64,000 nt of DNA from Halobacteriovorax vibrionivorans (GTDB lineage Bacteria > Bdellovibrionota > Bacteriovoracia > Bacteriovoracales > Bacteriovoracaceae). Both the position numbers and the translations under genes were made by a program. The stretch is taken from the NCBI RefSeq assembly GCF_003346865.1, contig NZ_QDKL01000001.1, forward strand, positions 372,001-436,000, given 5' to 3'. Each line of letters starts with the position of its first letter. Position 1 is the first letter of the stretch. Positions 8,933 to 18,116 of this stretch are shown one piece after another. The notes beneath the pieces are model-generated. The model was given only the letters and a program-made list of their open reading frames with translations, did no database searches and was not told the origin of the DNA.

Positions 8933-9808
8933 TTAATTAGTCGTTGGGTCTATCCATTTTAGCTGTAATTCAGGTGATGGATAAATCTTGGAATAATGCT
9001 TATAAAGTAAGTTCCCCTTTGTTAAAGAGTCGATCTTCTCTAATAGACTATAGTAATTCTTCCAATATTTAGGATTATTTTTCAAAATAACATCCATTTT
9101 CTTCGTTACTGTAAACTGATCTTTAAAAGAAAAGCCAGAGTTAAAAGCAATATCAGAATACTTAGCTAGAACCTTTTCAAATGCTTCCTTTGGGAATTCT
9201 TTCTTATAAAAGTTACTATTCATTAACTTCAATAATGTCGCATCATCGAATTTACTAATAAATTGTTCATTTTCTAGTCTTAATAAGTCCTCAAACATTA
9301 ACAGAGATATTTGAAGTTTTGATAAGTCCATAGCACGGATAAATGGAACACTTACAACAAAGAGATAGTCTTTTCTTGAAAGTGGAAAACCAAAATGCGT
9401 GATATTTGCAGAGTTCACATACAGAACTTTAAACTTTAGGCCAAAGTAGCCAACTTCTTTTAGAAAGTTTTCAAAGTACTCAGTAACTCCAAATTCAGGT
9501 TTATGAAAATCCCACTTTAGTAGGTTTACATTTTTGACAAGCCAATACTGAGTCATAATTTCCCAGAAGTGTCTTCCTCCTGGTGTATTATAGAAAGCCT
9601 TCTTCTTATCTTCGATCGAGTCTTTCTTTTCCTGAGCTTTAATCTTTTTCTTCTTGGCAACTTTTTCAAGGCCATCTTTTTTTAATACTTTTTGAATTTT
9701 ATTAAAATTAACAAATTCATTTTCGACAGGTAGTTCACTTTGATCTGACTGAGCAAATGGAGATGAAAAAGATGTAAGAATAAATCCTAAAATTAATAAC
9801 CTTTTCAT
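8933..9808 (-). CDS. exported protein of unknown function
   Basis: A 291-residue protein with a clear signal peptide (MKRLLILGFILTSFSSPFAQ), followed by a lysine-rich stretch (KKKKIKAQEKKDSIEDKKK) and a mixed alpha/beta region with no motif I can name. It is probably periplasmic. The ATG at 9808 is preferred because GGGGAGAG lies 6 nt upstream; the frame extends 15 codons further without a ribosome binding site. ATG overlaps the stop of the preceding SH3-like gene by one base, and the next gene starts within 2 bp, so it belongs to the same operon. Confidence 0.75.
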   Translation of the reverse strand: MKRLLILGFILTSFSSPFAQSDQSELPVENEFVNFNKIQKVLKKDGLEKVAKKKKIKAQEKKDSIEDKKKAFYNTPGGRHFWEIMTQYWLVKNVNLLKWDFHKPEFGVTEYFENFLKEVGYFGLKFKVLYVNSANITHFGFPLSRKDYLFVVSVPFIRAMDLSKLQISLLMFEDLLRLENEQFISKFDDATLLKLMNSNFYKKEFPKEAFEKVLAKYSDIAFNSGFSFKDQFTVTKKMDVILKNNPKYWKNYYSLLEKIDSLTKGNLLYKHYSKIYPSPELQLKWIDPTTN

Positions 9809-10209
9809 TATCGACTCTCCCCTCTTCTTAATAGATCCTGGAGACGTCCCCAATAGTGAATTTCAGTTACACCGATTTCAATATTATCAAAGAAGCGGCG
9901 ATATAAATCCTGCCAGCATTCTTGTGGTTTTGTTTTCGATAAAACATCCACACTCATAAAGCCTTGGTAATTAGAATATTCAACATTGTAGAAATTCGAC
10001 AGCGGAGCACTTTTTACATAAAAAGGTTGTCCACACTCAAAAGTTGAAAGAACCCTTGAGAACTTCGATGGATTTTGATGTAGCTGAGAGTATACAGTAT
10101 TCACGTAATAAATCGTCTTCTTAACATTAGAAGATTTATCACTCTTTGCTTGCCCAAAAGCTTGGGTTGCAAATAATAGAATTAGAATAGTTTTCTTTAT
10201 ACTTTCCAT
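9808..10209 (-). CDS. exported SH3-like domain protein
   Basis: About 133 residues: a signal peptide (MESIKKTILILLFATQAFGQ), then a region resembling a bacterial SH3 domain (VYSQLHQNPSKFSRVLSTFECGQPFYVK...FYNVEYSNYQGFM). Such domains often bind peptidoglycan or other envelope partners. The start at 10209 gives a clean signal peptide and overlaps the end of the LapB-like gene by 13 bp; an in-frame ATG at 10230 would add seven residues before it. Neither has a strong Shine-Dalgarno sequence, so coupling to the upstream gene is likely. The two cysteines (FECGQ, QECWQ) might form a periplasmic disulfide. Confidence 0.65.
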   Translation of the reverse strand: MESIKKTILILLFATQAFGQAKSDKSSNVKKTIYYVNTVYSQLHQNPSKFSRVLSTFECGQPFYVKSAPLSNFYNVEYSNYQGFMSVDVLSKTKPQECWQDLYRRFFDNIEIGVTEIHYWGRLQDLLRRGESR

Positions 10210-11426
10210 CTGAATTGTATCGTTTCCCATTCATGACATTGTGGACAACGCCAAAAAATATCATCTGAATTATAACCACATTCTCGACAATAGTGCTTTG
10301 TAACTGTTTGGCGCATATTATCGAGTAGTCCTTTCATTTGTGTAACAGCTTCTTCTTTTTTACCGAGCTCAATTAAGATCTTAATATATTCAGACTTAAG
10401 AGCATCAGAAGTTGTATTCTCACCTTTTTCCCAAGCACTTAATAATTCATAAGCTTTATGGAGTTGGTGTTGTTGTTTAAAAAGTCTAATCTTAGTTAAA
10501 ATGATCGATTCATTTGAAAGAAGATCAGCATCATTTAATTCTAAGAAATATTCAACGACTAAATTAAGTCTCTTAAAATACTTTTCCTTCTCATCTTCAC
10601 TTCCTTTAAATCCTTCTTCTAAAGACTCAAAAGCAAATGAAGCATACATTGGTTGCTCTTTTAAAAGCTCTAATAAGTTAAGCTTAGCCTCATCAACATT
10701 ACCTTCATGAAGAAGAATTCTAAGCTTTAATATTTTGGCCGATACAGAAGGAGCAAAACGAAAGCCATCTTCTAAGTCTTCAGCCGCTTTTGAAAGCTGT
10801 CCGTTCTCAAATTGTTTCTTGGCCTTTTGAACAAGAATATGAGAAATCGTTTCGGATTGATTTTCGTGTCCTACTTTCGATAGCATAATGCGATAATTAT
10901 ATGCCTGATCCCAGTCACCAATATCTTCATAAATTCGACAAAGAGATTGAATAACATCAAATTCATCGCGATTGATTTTTAAAACATCTTTATATGTTTC
11001 AATGGCCTTATCAACGAAGCCACCTTTATCAAAATCAATTGCTAACTCTTTGAGAGCTCTTATTCGATCAGACTCAGAGATATTATCCCTTGCGATAAGA
11101 GAGCGGTGAATACTAATGGCCTTTTCAATTTCACCATTGCTTCGAAATAGTCCACCAAGCGCGAAATATGTATCGATTGTTTCACGGTTAATATCAACAG
11201 CACTAAGGAATTCTTTAATAGCAAGATCACGATTACCTGAGATTAGATATTGTGTAGCATTTAAGAATACTTTTGACTGAGCTTCGAAAATAGAATTTCG
11301 ATATCTTTTTGAAAGTTTTACACCTGTATCCTTCTCACTAAAGTAGTGATAAATCAGGATAAGAGTAAAAACAAAGGCCACAACAGCTAATATATGATCT
11401 TGTAGCCAATTTAAGTAGATATGCAT
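10197..11426 (-). CDS. lapB: LapB (YciM)-like TPR protein with rubredoxin-type zinc ribbon
   Basis: A 409-residue protein: an N-terminal membrane anchor (about 10-28), a series of TPR repeats (about 50-360) and a C-terminal zinc ribbon with Cys380, Cys383, Cys394 and Cys397. This order (anchor, TPR, rubredoxin-like ribbon) is that of LapB, which regulates LpxC turnover by FtsH and coordinates LPS assembly in Enterobacteria. That role in this organism is inferred. It lies 10 bp after sppA and overlaps the SH3-like gene, placing LPS homeostasis in the same operon as Tol. Confidence 0.8.
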   Translation of the reverse strand: MHIYLNWLQDHILAVVAFVFTLILIYHYFSEKDTGVKLSKRYRNSIFEAQSKVFLNATQYLISGNRDLAIKEFLSAVDINRETIDTYFALGGLFRSNGEIEKAISIHRSLIARDNISESDRIRALKELAIDFDKGGFVDKAIETYKDVLKINRDEFDVIQSLCRIYEDIGDWDQAYNYRIMLSKVGHENQSETISHILVQKAKKQFENGQLSKAAEDLEDGFRFAPSVSAKILKLRILLHEGNVDEAKLNLLELLKEQPMYASFAFESLEEGFKGSEDEKEKYFKRLNLVVEYFLELNDADLLSNESIILTKIRLFKQQHQLHKAYELLSAWEKGENTTSDALKSEYIKILIELGKKEEAVTQMKGLLDNMRQTVTKHYCRECGYNSDDIFWRCPQCHEWETIQFRWKV

Positions 11427-11436
11427 TATACCTCAA

Positions 11437-12396
11437 CTATTTGTACATGATATTCGTCGAATTGCTCATTTTCACATATTCAACAAAGCTAGAAACAGCA
11501 CCCTTCACATCCTCTAGATCTTGAATAAGAGAGAAGAAGTTGCTTTTCTTTTTAATTTTAATTTCACTTAGGTTTAAGTCACCTTCAAGCTCAAGTGTTT
11601 TATGCAGACCACGTGCACATGGCCAAAGTCCAACAAGATCATCTACTAGACCAAGCTTTTTAGCTTGTGCTCCAGAAAAAACCTGACCTTGAGCAACTTC
11701 ATTAATTGGTGAAGTTAAGCGCTCTTTTCTTTGCGCTGATACGTCATCTATAAATTGCTTATGAACATCTAAAGTCATTCTTGTCATAAGTTCTCTTTCT
11801 TCTGGTGTCATGGAACGATTTGGCTGACCAATATCTTTATAGCGACCAGCTTTAATTGTTTGTGGGTTTACCATGGCGAATTTATATAATTCTGATAAAT
11901 CAACAAATTGCATGATTACACCAATTGAGCCCGTAAGAGTTCCTGGTGAAGAGCAAATCTTCTCTGTAGCTGCGCCAATATAATAACCACCGCTTGCAGC
12001 AATTGATGAGAAAGAAGCATAAATAGGCTTAGGTTTTTTTGTTATTTCTTTATACTGACCAACTCCTCGAATACGAAGAATTTCTTGATAAATTTCTTGA
12101 GTTGGAGCAACAGCTCCACCAGGTGAATTTACTCTTAAGATAATACCTTTTACTGCTTCATCAGCTTCTGCCTTATGGAGAAGTTCAATGACTTTCTTAG
12201 ACTCCATAATGACACCCTCAACTTCAATGAGAGCAATCTTATCTTTTGATTTCGTTGATGATGATGCAATGTAGTCGTTGCTACCCTTAAAAATATTTAC
12301 CGTATATACTGAAAATAAAATAAGCACGACAAAGAAAACCGCCACTAAGGCCATAAGGCCCACAACTGCACGATCTTTTGATTTATTATTCGACAA
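11437..12396 (-). CDS. sppA: signal peptide peptidase SppA
   Basis: A 319-residue S49 peptidase, the short single-domain form. There is an N-terminal membrane helix (about 11-34), then the ClpP-like fold with RVNSPGGAV, the nucleophile region SSIAASGGYYIG (Ser135) and KAGRYKDIG (Lys187). The 52-residue spacing of Ser and Lys equals that of the Bacillus SppA catalytic dyad. It degrades cleaved signal peptides and membrane fragments. The TTG start at 12396 has GGGAGG 5 nt upstream. It is the first gene of the cluster that ends with tolB. Confidence 0.9.
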   Translation of the reverse strand: MSNNKSKDRAVVGLMALVAVFFVVLILFSVYTVNIFKGSNDYIASSSTKSKDKIALIEVEGVIMESKKVIELLHKAEADEAVKGIILRVNSPGGAVAPTQEIYQEILRIRGVGQYKEITKKPKPIYASFSSIAASGGYYIGAATEKICSSPGTLTGSIGVIMQFVDLSELYKFAMVNPQTIKAGRYKDIGQPNRSMTPEERELMTRMTLDVHKQFIDDVSAQRKERLTSPINEVAQGQVFSGAQAKKLGLVDDLVGLWPCARGLHKTLELEGDLNLSEIKIKKKSNFFSLIQDLEDVKGAVSSFVEYVKMSNSTNIMYK

Positions 12397-12555
12397 AGCA
12401 TCCTCCCTGAGCTTATAAAACCATACCTCTATCTTCCCAGAAATATTGGATTTCGTAAACTTTTTAACATGTTACAAACTTGCCTATTAAAGTAAATCTG
12501 CTGCATTCCGAAAAGTATATTGGATATTAACCTAATGGGAATATGTGAGGATTTT

Positions 12556-12828
12556 ATGAAATCAGTAAACTTTAAACTTTTGGTATTTACTACCTTAGTA
12601 ATACAGTCGGGTTTATGTTCTGCTGAGAAATATGAAGCACCTGCATTTTTTCACTCAGAATCAAAGAAGCCCATCTCATTTAAGCAGAAAGTAGTTAACA
12701 AAAAAGCTACAGTAAAATGGCAAGATGGTTATACTGTTGATCAAGATGAGCAAGCGGAAAAGTCAAAACGTCTTCCATCATCAAAGAATTCAAAAGTTAA
12801 ATACTGGGATTACGAGAATAAGAAATAA
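12556..12828 (+). CDS. small exported protein
   Basis: A 90-residue protein with a signal peptide (MKSVNFKLLVFTTLVIQSGLCSA) followed by a short lysine-rich, low-complexity mature part ending WDYENKK. I do not recognise it. The ATG at 12556 has GAGGAT 3-8 nt upstream; a longer frame from 12520 lacks such a site. The cysteine near the cleavage site is not a good lipobox because Leu precedes it. It is divergent from sppA and ends 10 bp before the convergent rlmN stop. Confidence 0.6.
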   Translation: MKSVNFKLLVFTTLVIQSGLCSAEKYEAPAFFHSESKKPISFKQKVVNKKATVKWQDGYTVDQDEQAEKSKRLPSSKNSKVKYWDYENKK

Positions 12829-12838
12829 TCGTCTTTAA

Positions 12839-13903
12839 TTAGTCCCAAAGATTCGCATCTTTTTCAAGCTCACTCTTTAGCTGTCCACATGCTGCAAGGA
12901 TATCACTTCCCTTTGTCGTTCTAATAGTCGTCGTTATTCCACCATCTTCTAGCTGGTTTTTAAACCAATTGATTCGACTTACACTTGGACGCTTGAAGTT
13001 TGATTCTGGATATTCATTAAATGGGATTAAGTTTATTTTTGAAACCTTTTTTGGGAGTAGATTCAAGAGAGCTGTCACATCTTCGGCTCGATCATTATAC
13101 TGATCAATTAATAAGTATTCATATGTGATATAACGATGTGCTTTTAGCGGAATTTCCTTAATGGCACCAAGAAGACGATCTAAATCAAATGCCTTATTAA
13201 TTGGCATTAATTCAGTACGAATATCATTATGGGCAGCATGTAGAGAAATAGCGATATTCACAGGCGGAAAATCATCTAATTTCTTAATCTGAGGAACAAG
13301 TCCGGAAGTTGAAATCGTAACTCTTCTTTGAGAAAGACCTAATGCCTTTTCATTAACCATTAGCTCAGTTGCTACTTTTACATTTTCAAAGTTATGAAGA
13401 GGCTCACCCTGTCCCATAAAGACGACATTTGATAGACGCTCTTCTGGCCCAACCTTATCACGTAGAAACTTTGTTACGGCCAGGAATTGACCAATGATCT
13501 CACCTGCTTCCAAGTGTCTCATTAGGCCCATTGTCCCAGTATGACAAAAGGTACAACCAATAGCACAACCAACTTGAGAGGAAACACAAAGAGTCTTACG
13601 GTTTGAACGAGCAGGAATCATAACAGTTTCAACTGTCTTATCATCTCGCATGGCCACAAGAAATTTTCTCGTTCCATCCTTTGATAGGCCATTCCATACA
13701 ATTCTAGGAAGGTTAAAATCAAAGTTTTCAAGCAGAAGATCTTTTAGATTTTTGGAAATATTTGTCCAATTTTCAGGGTTAAACTCATATTTTTCATAAA
13801 CCCATTTAAGAATCTGAGTGGCCACAAAAGCCTTTTGACCATTGCTTTCAAGAAATGATTTTAATGACTTAGGTGAAAGTGAATAGAAAAGTGGCCTTTC
13901 CAT
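12839..13903 (-). CDS. rlmN: RlmN, 23S rRNA/tRNA adenine-C2 methyltransferase (radical SAM)
   Basis: A 354-residue dual-specificity methyltransferase that methylates C2 of 23S rRNA A2503 and tRNA A37. The [4Fe-4S]-binding motif is CAIGCTFCHTG, preceded by CVSSQVG. Other signatures are NVVFMGQGEPLHN and RRVTISTSGLVP, and the methyl-carrying cysteine lies in the C-terminal AACGQL. Length is normal. The ATG at 13903 has TTGGAG 6 nt upstream; an upstream in-frame TTG overlaps that site. It ends convergently with a small exported protein. Confidence 0.95.
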   Translation of the reverse strand: MERPLFYSLSPKSLKSFLESNGQKAFVATQILKWVYEKYEFNPENWTNISKNLKDLLLENFDFNLPRIVWNGLSKDGTRKFLVAMRDDKTVETVMIPARSNRKTLCVSSQVGCAIGCTFCHTGTMGLMRHLEAGEIIGQFLAVTKFLRDKVGPEERLSNVVFMGQGEPLHNFENVKVATELMVNEKALGLSQRRVTISTSGLVPQIKKLDDFPPVNIAISLHAAHNDIRTELMPINKAFDLDRLLGAIKEIPLKAHRYITYEYLLIDQYNDRAEDVTALLNLLPKKVSKINLIPFNEYPESNFKRPSVSRINWFKNQLEDGGITTTIRTTKGSDILAACGQLKSELEKDANLWD

Positions 13904-14048
13904 TAAATACTCCAAAAAATGCTAAGTGCTATATATATGGTCAGTCCATAATATTTACAAGCTTGTCTGTAGTTTTTTTGCGATTTCAGCTAGATTTATA
14001 GTTAGATTTAGAAGAAATACAATAAAAAACAGTGAAAAAGGATTCGAT

Positions 14049-14888
14049 TTGAAAAAGTTAAGCATTTTCATGATTTTAACAACATTCATTAATATCAATG
14101 TTCATGCAGGAAATAACCTAGCAAATCTCATCTTTAAGGTTCCGGCTAAATCTCAAATATTAGAAACAAATAGTTCTATTAAGTGCCAAGACTGCACAAT
14201 TCCAGAGCGCTTTACTATATCTGTTTGGAATATGTACAAAGGTAGTGAACCAAGTTGGCCAAGAGAATATCAATCAATGGATGCGCAGAGTGATCTTATA
14301 TTAGGTCAAGAATTTCTTCTTTCTGGGGATATGAAAACAGAACTTGAAAACCCAGTTAATTCAGAAGTTGTTATGGCCACATCTTTTATCAATACTAAAA
14401 AAGAAGCAACAGGTGTCTTCACATCTTCAAAAGTTAGTTCAATTTCAAAAAAAGCATACCGAAGTCAGTCACGTGAGCCTCTAGCAAATACACCAAAGAT
14501 GGGACTTGTAACAAGCTACCCTCTTTCAAATGGCAAAGTCCTTACTGTCGTAAATATTCATGCTTTAAACTTTGTTGGAATAATTCCTTTCTATAATCAA
14601 GTCTCTGAATTAATTGATGAGGTGAAAGATCTAGAAGGTCCAATTATCTTTGCGGGCGACTTTAATACTAATACTCCATCTAAAACGATTTCAATGAATC
14701 TACTTTTTAAAGCTCAAGGCTTTAAGAAAACTGAATTCTCTGGAAATGATGATCGCCTTACTTTTCTAGGGCAAAAACTCGATCATTTCTGGTATCGAGG
14801 ACTCCAACTACTAGAGGCCCGCGTCTTAAATGAAAATGAAGGATCGGATCATAAACCAATGCAGGCTACCTTTGAAGTCAGTTATTGA
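14049..14888 (+). CDS. secreted endonuclease/exonuclease/phosphatase-fold protein (copy 1)
   Basis: A 279-residue secreted EEP-superfamily hydrolase (the DNase I/sphingomyelinase fold). After a signal peptide come a cysteine pair (KCQDCTIPERF), VWNMYKG with the Asn, GQEF with the metal-binding Glu, the histidine in NIHALNF, GDFNTN and the terminal SDHKP, covering the expected active site. The substrate could be nucleic acid or a phosphodiester lipid; nuclease is the simplest reading in a predator-type genome. TTG at 14049 is used because AAAAGGA lies 6-8 nt upstream. It is the first of a tandem pair with the next gene. Confidence 0.85.
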   Translation: MKKLSIFMILTTFININVHAGNNLANLIFKVPAKSQILETNSSIKCQDCTIPERFTISVWNMYKGSEPSWPREYQSMDAQSDLILGQEFLLSGDMKTELENPVNSEVVMATSFINTKKEATGVFTSSKVSSISKKAYRSQSREPLANTPKMGLVTSYPLSNGKVLTVVNIHALNFVGIIPFYNQVSELIDEVKDLEGPIIFAGDFNTNTPSKTISMNLLFKAQGFKKTEFSGNDDRLTFLGQKLDHFWYRGLQLLEARVLNENEGSDHKPMQATFEVSY

Positions 14889-14991
14889 CACTATATCTAA
14901 GAAAAAGAAAATTTCACCTCTCTATTTTTGCTTAAATACTAAAATTTAGAGATAATCTTAGAAATTAATATTTCAAACAAAAGGATTTGTT

Positions 14992-15834
14992 ATGAAAATG
15001 CTTATGATAAGCATGCTAATTTCTATGGTATCACTACCTGCTTTTGCATCAGTAAATAATAAACACTCTTTCATTCACAAGATTCCAGCTAAGAATAAGA
15101 TTATTGACTTTCACCAAGGACTTTCTTGTCGTGATTGCTATTTTCCAAATGAGTTCAAATTAACTGTATGGAATATGTATAAAGGAAAGAATGAAAGCTG
15201 GGCAAATGACTTTGATGATCTCATGTATGAAAGTGATATCTTGCTAGGACAAGAGTTTAAGCTTAAAGGTGAAATGAAAGATAGACTTATAAACCCTTTT
15301 GAACAAGAGGTGATTTTAGCAACTTCATTTATTAGCTGGCGTAAGTATAAAACAGGTGTAACAAATATTTCTAAATACCCGACAGTACAAATAACACCCC
15401 TAAGAAGTAAGGTGAAAGAACCTTTTATTCGCACACCAAAGCTCTCTTTAGCAAGCAGTTATCGTCTTGAAGATGGTAGAGATATTACTTTTATCAATAT
15501 TCATGCAATCAATTTTGTAAGAAAGAGAAAGCTTGAAAAGCAACTTAAACAAGTTATTGAATATATCAAAACAACTTCCGGACCAGTTGTATTTGCAGGA
15601 GACTTTAATACAAATTCTAAAAAGAAAATTAAGATGATGAGAAAGCTATTATCAGAACAAGGTTTTACTGAAGCTAGCTTTACTGGCCAAGATAAAAGAA
15701 TGAAATGGCTTGGTAATAAATTAGACTATATTTGGTATCGTGACCTAGAGCTTATTGAAGCCAATGTCCTTGGACATATTCAGGGTGCAGATCACAAGCC
15801 TCTGCAAGCAAGCTTTAGAATTCCTATCGAATAA
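14992..15834 (+). CDS. secreted endonuclease/exonuclease/phosphatase-fold protein (copy 2)
   Basis: A 280-residue paralogue of the preceding gene with the same plan: a signal peptide (MKMLMISMLISMVSLPAFAS), cysteine pair SCRDCYFPNEF, VWNMYKG, GQEF, NIHAINF, GDFNTN, LDYIWYR and ADHKP. The active-site residues of the EEP fold are all present, so it should be functional. The gene has AAAGGA 7 nt before its ATG and follows its twin by 103 bp, consistent with tandem duplication followed by divergence. Its 3' end overlaps the convergent gene at 15824 by 11 bp. Confidence 0.85.
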   Translation: MKMLMISMLISMVSLPAFASVNNKHSFIHKIPAKNKIIDFHQGLSCRDCYFPNEFKLTVWNMYKGKNESWANDFDDLMYESDILLGQEFKLKGEMKDRLINPFEQEVILATSFISWRKYKTGVTNISKYPTVQITPLRSKVKEPFIRTPKLSLASSYRLEDGRDITFINIHAINFVRKRKLEKQLKQVIEYIKTTSGPVVFAGDFNTNSKKKIKMMRKLLSEQGFTEASFTGQDKRMKWLGNKLDYIWYRDLELIEANVLGHIQGADHKPLQASFRIPIE

Positions 15835-16204
15835 TATTCGATAGGAATCCCCTTTTTACTCGATCAGGGTTTTCTAAAATATTTCCGTGTTCAATAAACT
15901 TATCAATTAAATCTCCAATCTTATTTGAAGCTTCTAGAGAATTATTAAATGCCTCTGGAGATATAAGGCAAACCTTATCTTGTTTGAATTGTTCGCTTAA
16001 ATCGTAACTAAACTTCGTCAGCTCTTCTTCATCAAAGAAACCACTGATATACCCATCTGATGTAACTTCAATTCTTTGATCTAAGTCGAGATCATGAAAG
16101 TTGATCGATGTTTTAAGAGTAAATAATGCACGAATCAAAAAGAGATTAACCTTTTCACTATACACGTAACTTACATAGAGAATTTTATCTTCACGTGATG
16201 CCAT
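15824..16204 (-). CDS. hypothetical protein
   Basis: A 126-residue protein with no signal peptide or membrane segment. It has predicted beta strands at the N-terminus (KILYVSYVYSEKVNLFLIRALFTLK) and helices towards the C-terminus. I see no family motif. The start has GGAG 5 nt upstream. It follows the 575-residue gene by 2 bp and is almost certainly cotranscribed with it, so the two may act together. It overlaps the end of the convergent EEP copy 2 gene. Confidence 0.65.
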   Translation of the reverse strand: MASREDKILYVSYVYSEKVNLFLIRALFTLKTSINFHDLDLDQRIEVTSDGYISGFFDEEELTKFSYDLSEQFKQDKVCLISPEAFNNSLEASNKIGDLIDKFIEHGNILENPDRVKRGFLSNIIR

Positions 16205-16206
16205 AA

Positions 16207-17934
16207 TTACTCCGATATAATCCCAAAGTCTAAAGAGATTGTCCCCTTAGGCATAAAACTTAATTCAATCTCATGAGGAGTATTCGTGATTTCAACATGA
16301 TTTTGATCGATCATTTTTTGAAACACATATTCCGAAGGATACTTTAAGCTTAATTTCTGTTTATAACTAGAAGGATTAAAGAAACTAACTCTTTTAACCT
16401 TGTCATACTTTAAGTCTGAAGAGGCCACTCCTCTTTCCTGCCACTTGTATCTGATTTCACCACTATGAGAAATCTGGCAAGAGCTATGGCCAATACTTGT
16501 TGTCACTTTCTTCCAGAAATTATCGAGTTCATCATCTGAGCTTTCTGAAAAGTCATCACTATTAAATATTAATAATCTTCCCTCACCCATTGTGATGGTA
16601 TTTATCTCTGTTAGATAACGAATTTTTTCAACACTTAATTCATTTTCAAGATAGAAGGATTCAAGTCTTCTTTTTAGGGCCACATCGAGCTTTGCAATAT
16701 CAATAATAACCTTTCCACCACTCATAAAGAGCTTAAGCACCTTCCCCAATCTCTCAGTCGATATCTCACTTCCATTAAAGTAGAAGAATTGAAATGAACT
16801 TTCGACATAGTCTTCCCAATCAAAATTTTCAATATTAGAAAATCGGTAATCCCAACTAAAGTGCTTCTTACAGAAGTCTAAAAAACCAGATGTTGCAATT
16901 TGATCCTTACTTCTTTGATCCTTTACATTGTGAAAGATATTGACGGCGCTTGAGGCCTTAAAAATAAAATCATTATCCGCAATTATCGTTTTTTCATTAA
17001 AAAACTCATCTAGGCGAGATGAATTAATAACCTGCTTTTTCAAGTCAGAATAAATACCAACTTTATTGCGGTTAGGAAGTAAAATAGAAGAAGGCATAAT
17101 GCCATTATCGAGACTCTTTAGTGCATCATCGATAATTTTAGTATCACTAATCTGATCTAGCATACGAGCTTCAATTGAATTCATCTCCCCTTCTAAGAAA
17201 GAGAAGTTCTTCACTCCCTGCCAATTTTCTTTTAGTGAGTTCTTAGAAATATCTTCATAGATACTTGAGATCGTATCATTGTATTCAATAATAAAATCCT
17301 GCTCTTGATCGGCCGTAATCTTGTCTAGTTTTAACTCAGCTTTTTTCATTTCAATAAATTTGGAAAAACCACTATTAAAAGCAACTGATCGATCATAGAG
17401 ATAAGAGCGAAAATAGCCATGAGTATAATGACCACAATTAGCACCCCAAAGAGGAGCTTTTATTTCGTTCTTTTCAAAGTATTCAGAAAGCTGAGAACAA
17501 AATCTTGAAAAGCCTTTATAGACACGAGGGTCATAAAAGCTATAGAACTTATGTATTGTTCCTTCACTATCTGCACTTGCTCGATTAATTCCATACTCAT
17601 CACAGCTTGCCGTACGGGCCAAGAGATATGGAATACCACCATTTGGTAAATAAGGAACAGGAGTAATCGGAAGTAAAAAGATAATCTCTTTTTCTAGCTC
17701 ACGACAGATATCATAGAGTCTTTTGAAGTCCGTTTCGGGCTTTTGATCCGCAAAGTCGATCTTATCCCCAGTGTCCGTATGGAAACTCCAATTAATTGGT
17801 ACGATTATCTTATCAGTTAATGACGTTTTCTCGATTTTGGACTTCCACAGGGAAGCGGAAGTTTTCCAATAGAAGAACCAATTCTCCCCTGGAAATACCG
17901 TGTCCTCATCCTTGACTACAGGTGTTGTAAGCAT
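16207..17934 (-). CDS. large cytosolic protein, possible glycoside-hydrolase-like TIM barrel
   Basis: A 575-residue protein without signal peptide or membrane helix. The N-terminal third (INWSFHTDTGDKIDF, then FKRLYDICRELEKEIIFLLPITP and PYLPNGGIPYLLAR) resembles the first strands and helices of GH35/GH42-type beta-galactosidase barrels, where a leading Trp/Asp region and a GGxPxWL phrase occur. I cannot identify a catalytic Glu pair with confidence, so activity is unproven and the similarity is inference. The C-terminal ~250 residues contain Rossmann-like and beta-rich stretches. AAGGAG lies 7 nt before the ATG. It forms a two-gene operon with the 126-residue protein at 15824. Confidence 0.6.
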   Translation of the reverse strand: MLTTPVVKDEDTVFPGENWFFYWKTSASLWKSKIEKTSLTDKIIVPINWSFHTDTGDKIDFADQKPETDFKRLYDICRELEKEIIFLLPITPVPYLPNGGIPYLLARTASCDEYGINRASADSEGTIHKFYSFYDPRVYKGFSRFCSQLSEYFEKNEIKAPLWGANCGHYTHGYFRSYLYDRSVAFNSGFSKFIEMKKAELKLDKITADQEQDFIIEYNDTISSIYEDISKNSLKENWQGVKNFSFLEGEMNSIEARMLDQISDTKIIDDALKSLDNGIMPSSILLPNRNKVGIYSDLKKQVINSSRLDEFFNEKTIIADNDFIFKASSAVNIFHNVKDQRSKDQIATSGFLDFCKKHFSWDYRFSNIENFDWEDYVESSFQFFYFNGSEISTERLGKVLKLFMSGGKVIIDIAKLDVALKRRLESFYLENELSVEKIRYLTEINTITMGEGRLLIFNSDDFSESSDDELDNFWKKVTTSIGHSSCQISHSGEIRYKWQERGVASSDLKYDKVKRVSFFNPSSYKQKLSLKYPSEYVFQKMIDQNHVEITNTPHEIELSFMPKGTISLDFGIISE

Positions 17935-18116
17935 CTATCTACTCCTTAAAAAAATTGTAGGGCATGTGAATCGCTTTGACAATTTCAAGTACTTACAAAT
18001 TTCACCTACTTAATCAATATATTGTATTGTCAAAAAACATTTACCCTGCCGTTTGCCATTGGATGTAAGACACGGTAAGTTATTTCGACTAAAATATGAC
18101 AGAGGGGAACAGATTT

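Noticed and set aside
17990..18050. Promoter for the gene at 16207 or 18117 from TTGACA-like boxes
   Set aside because: TTGACA occurs on both strands here but no -10 box has a proper spacing.
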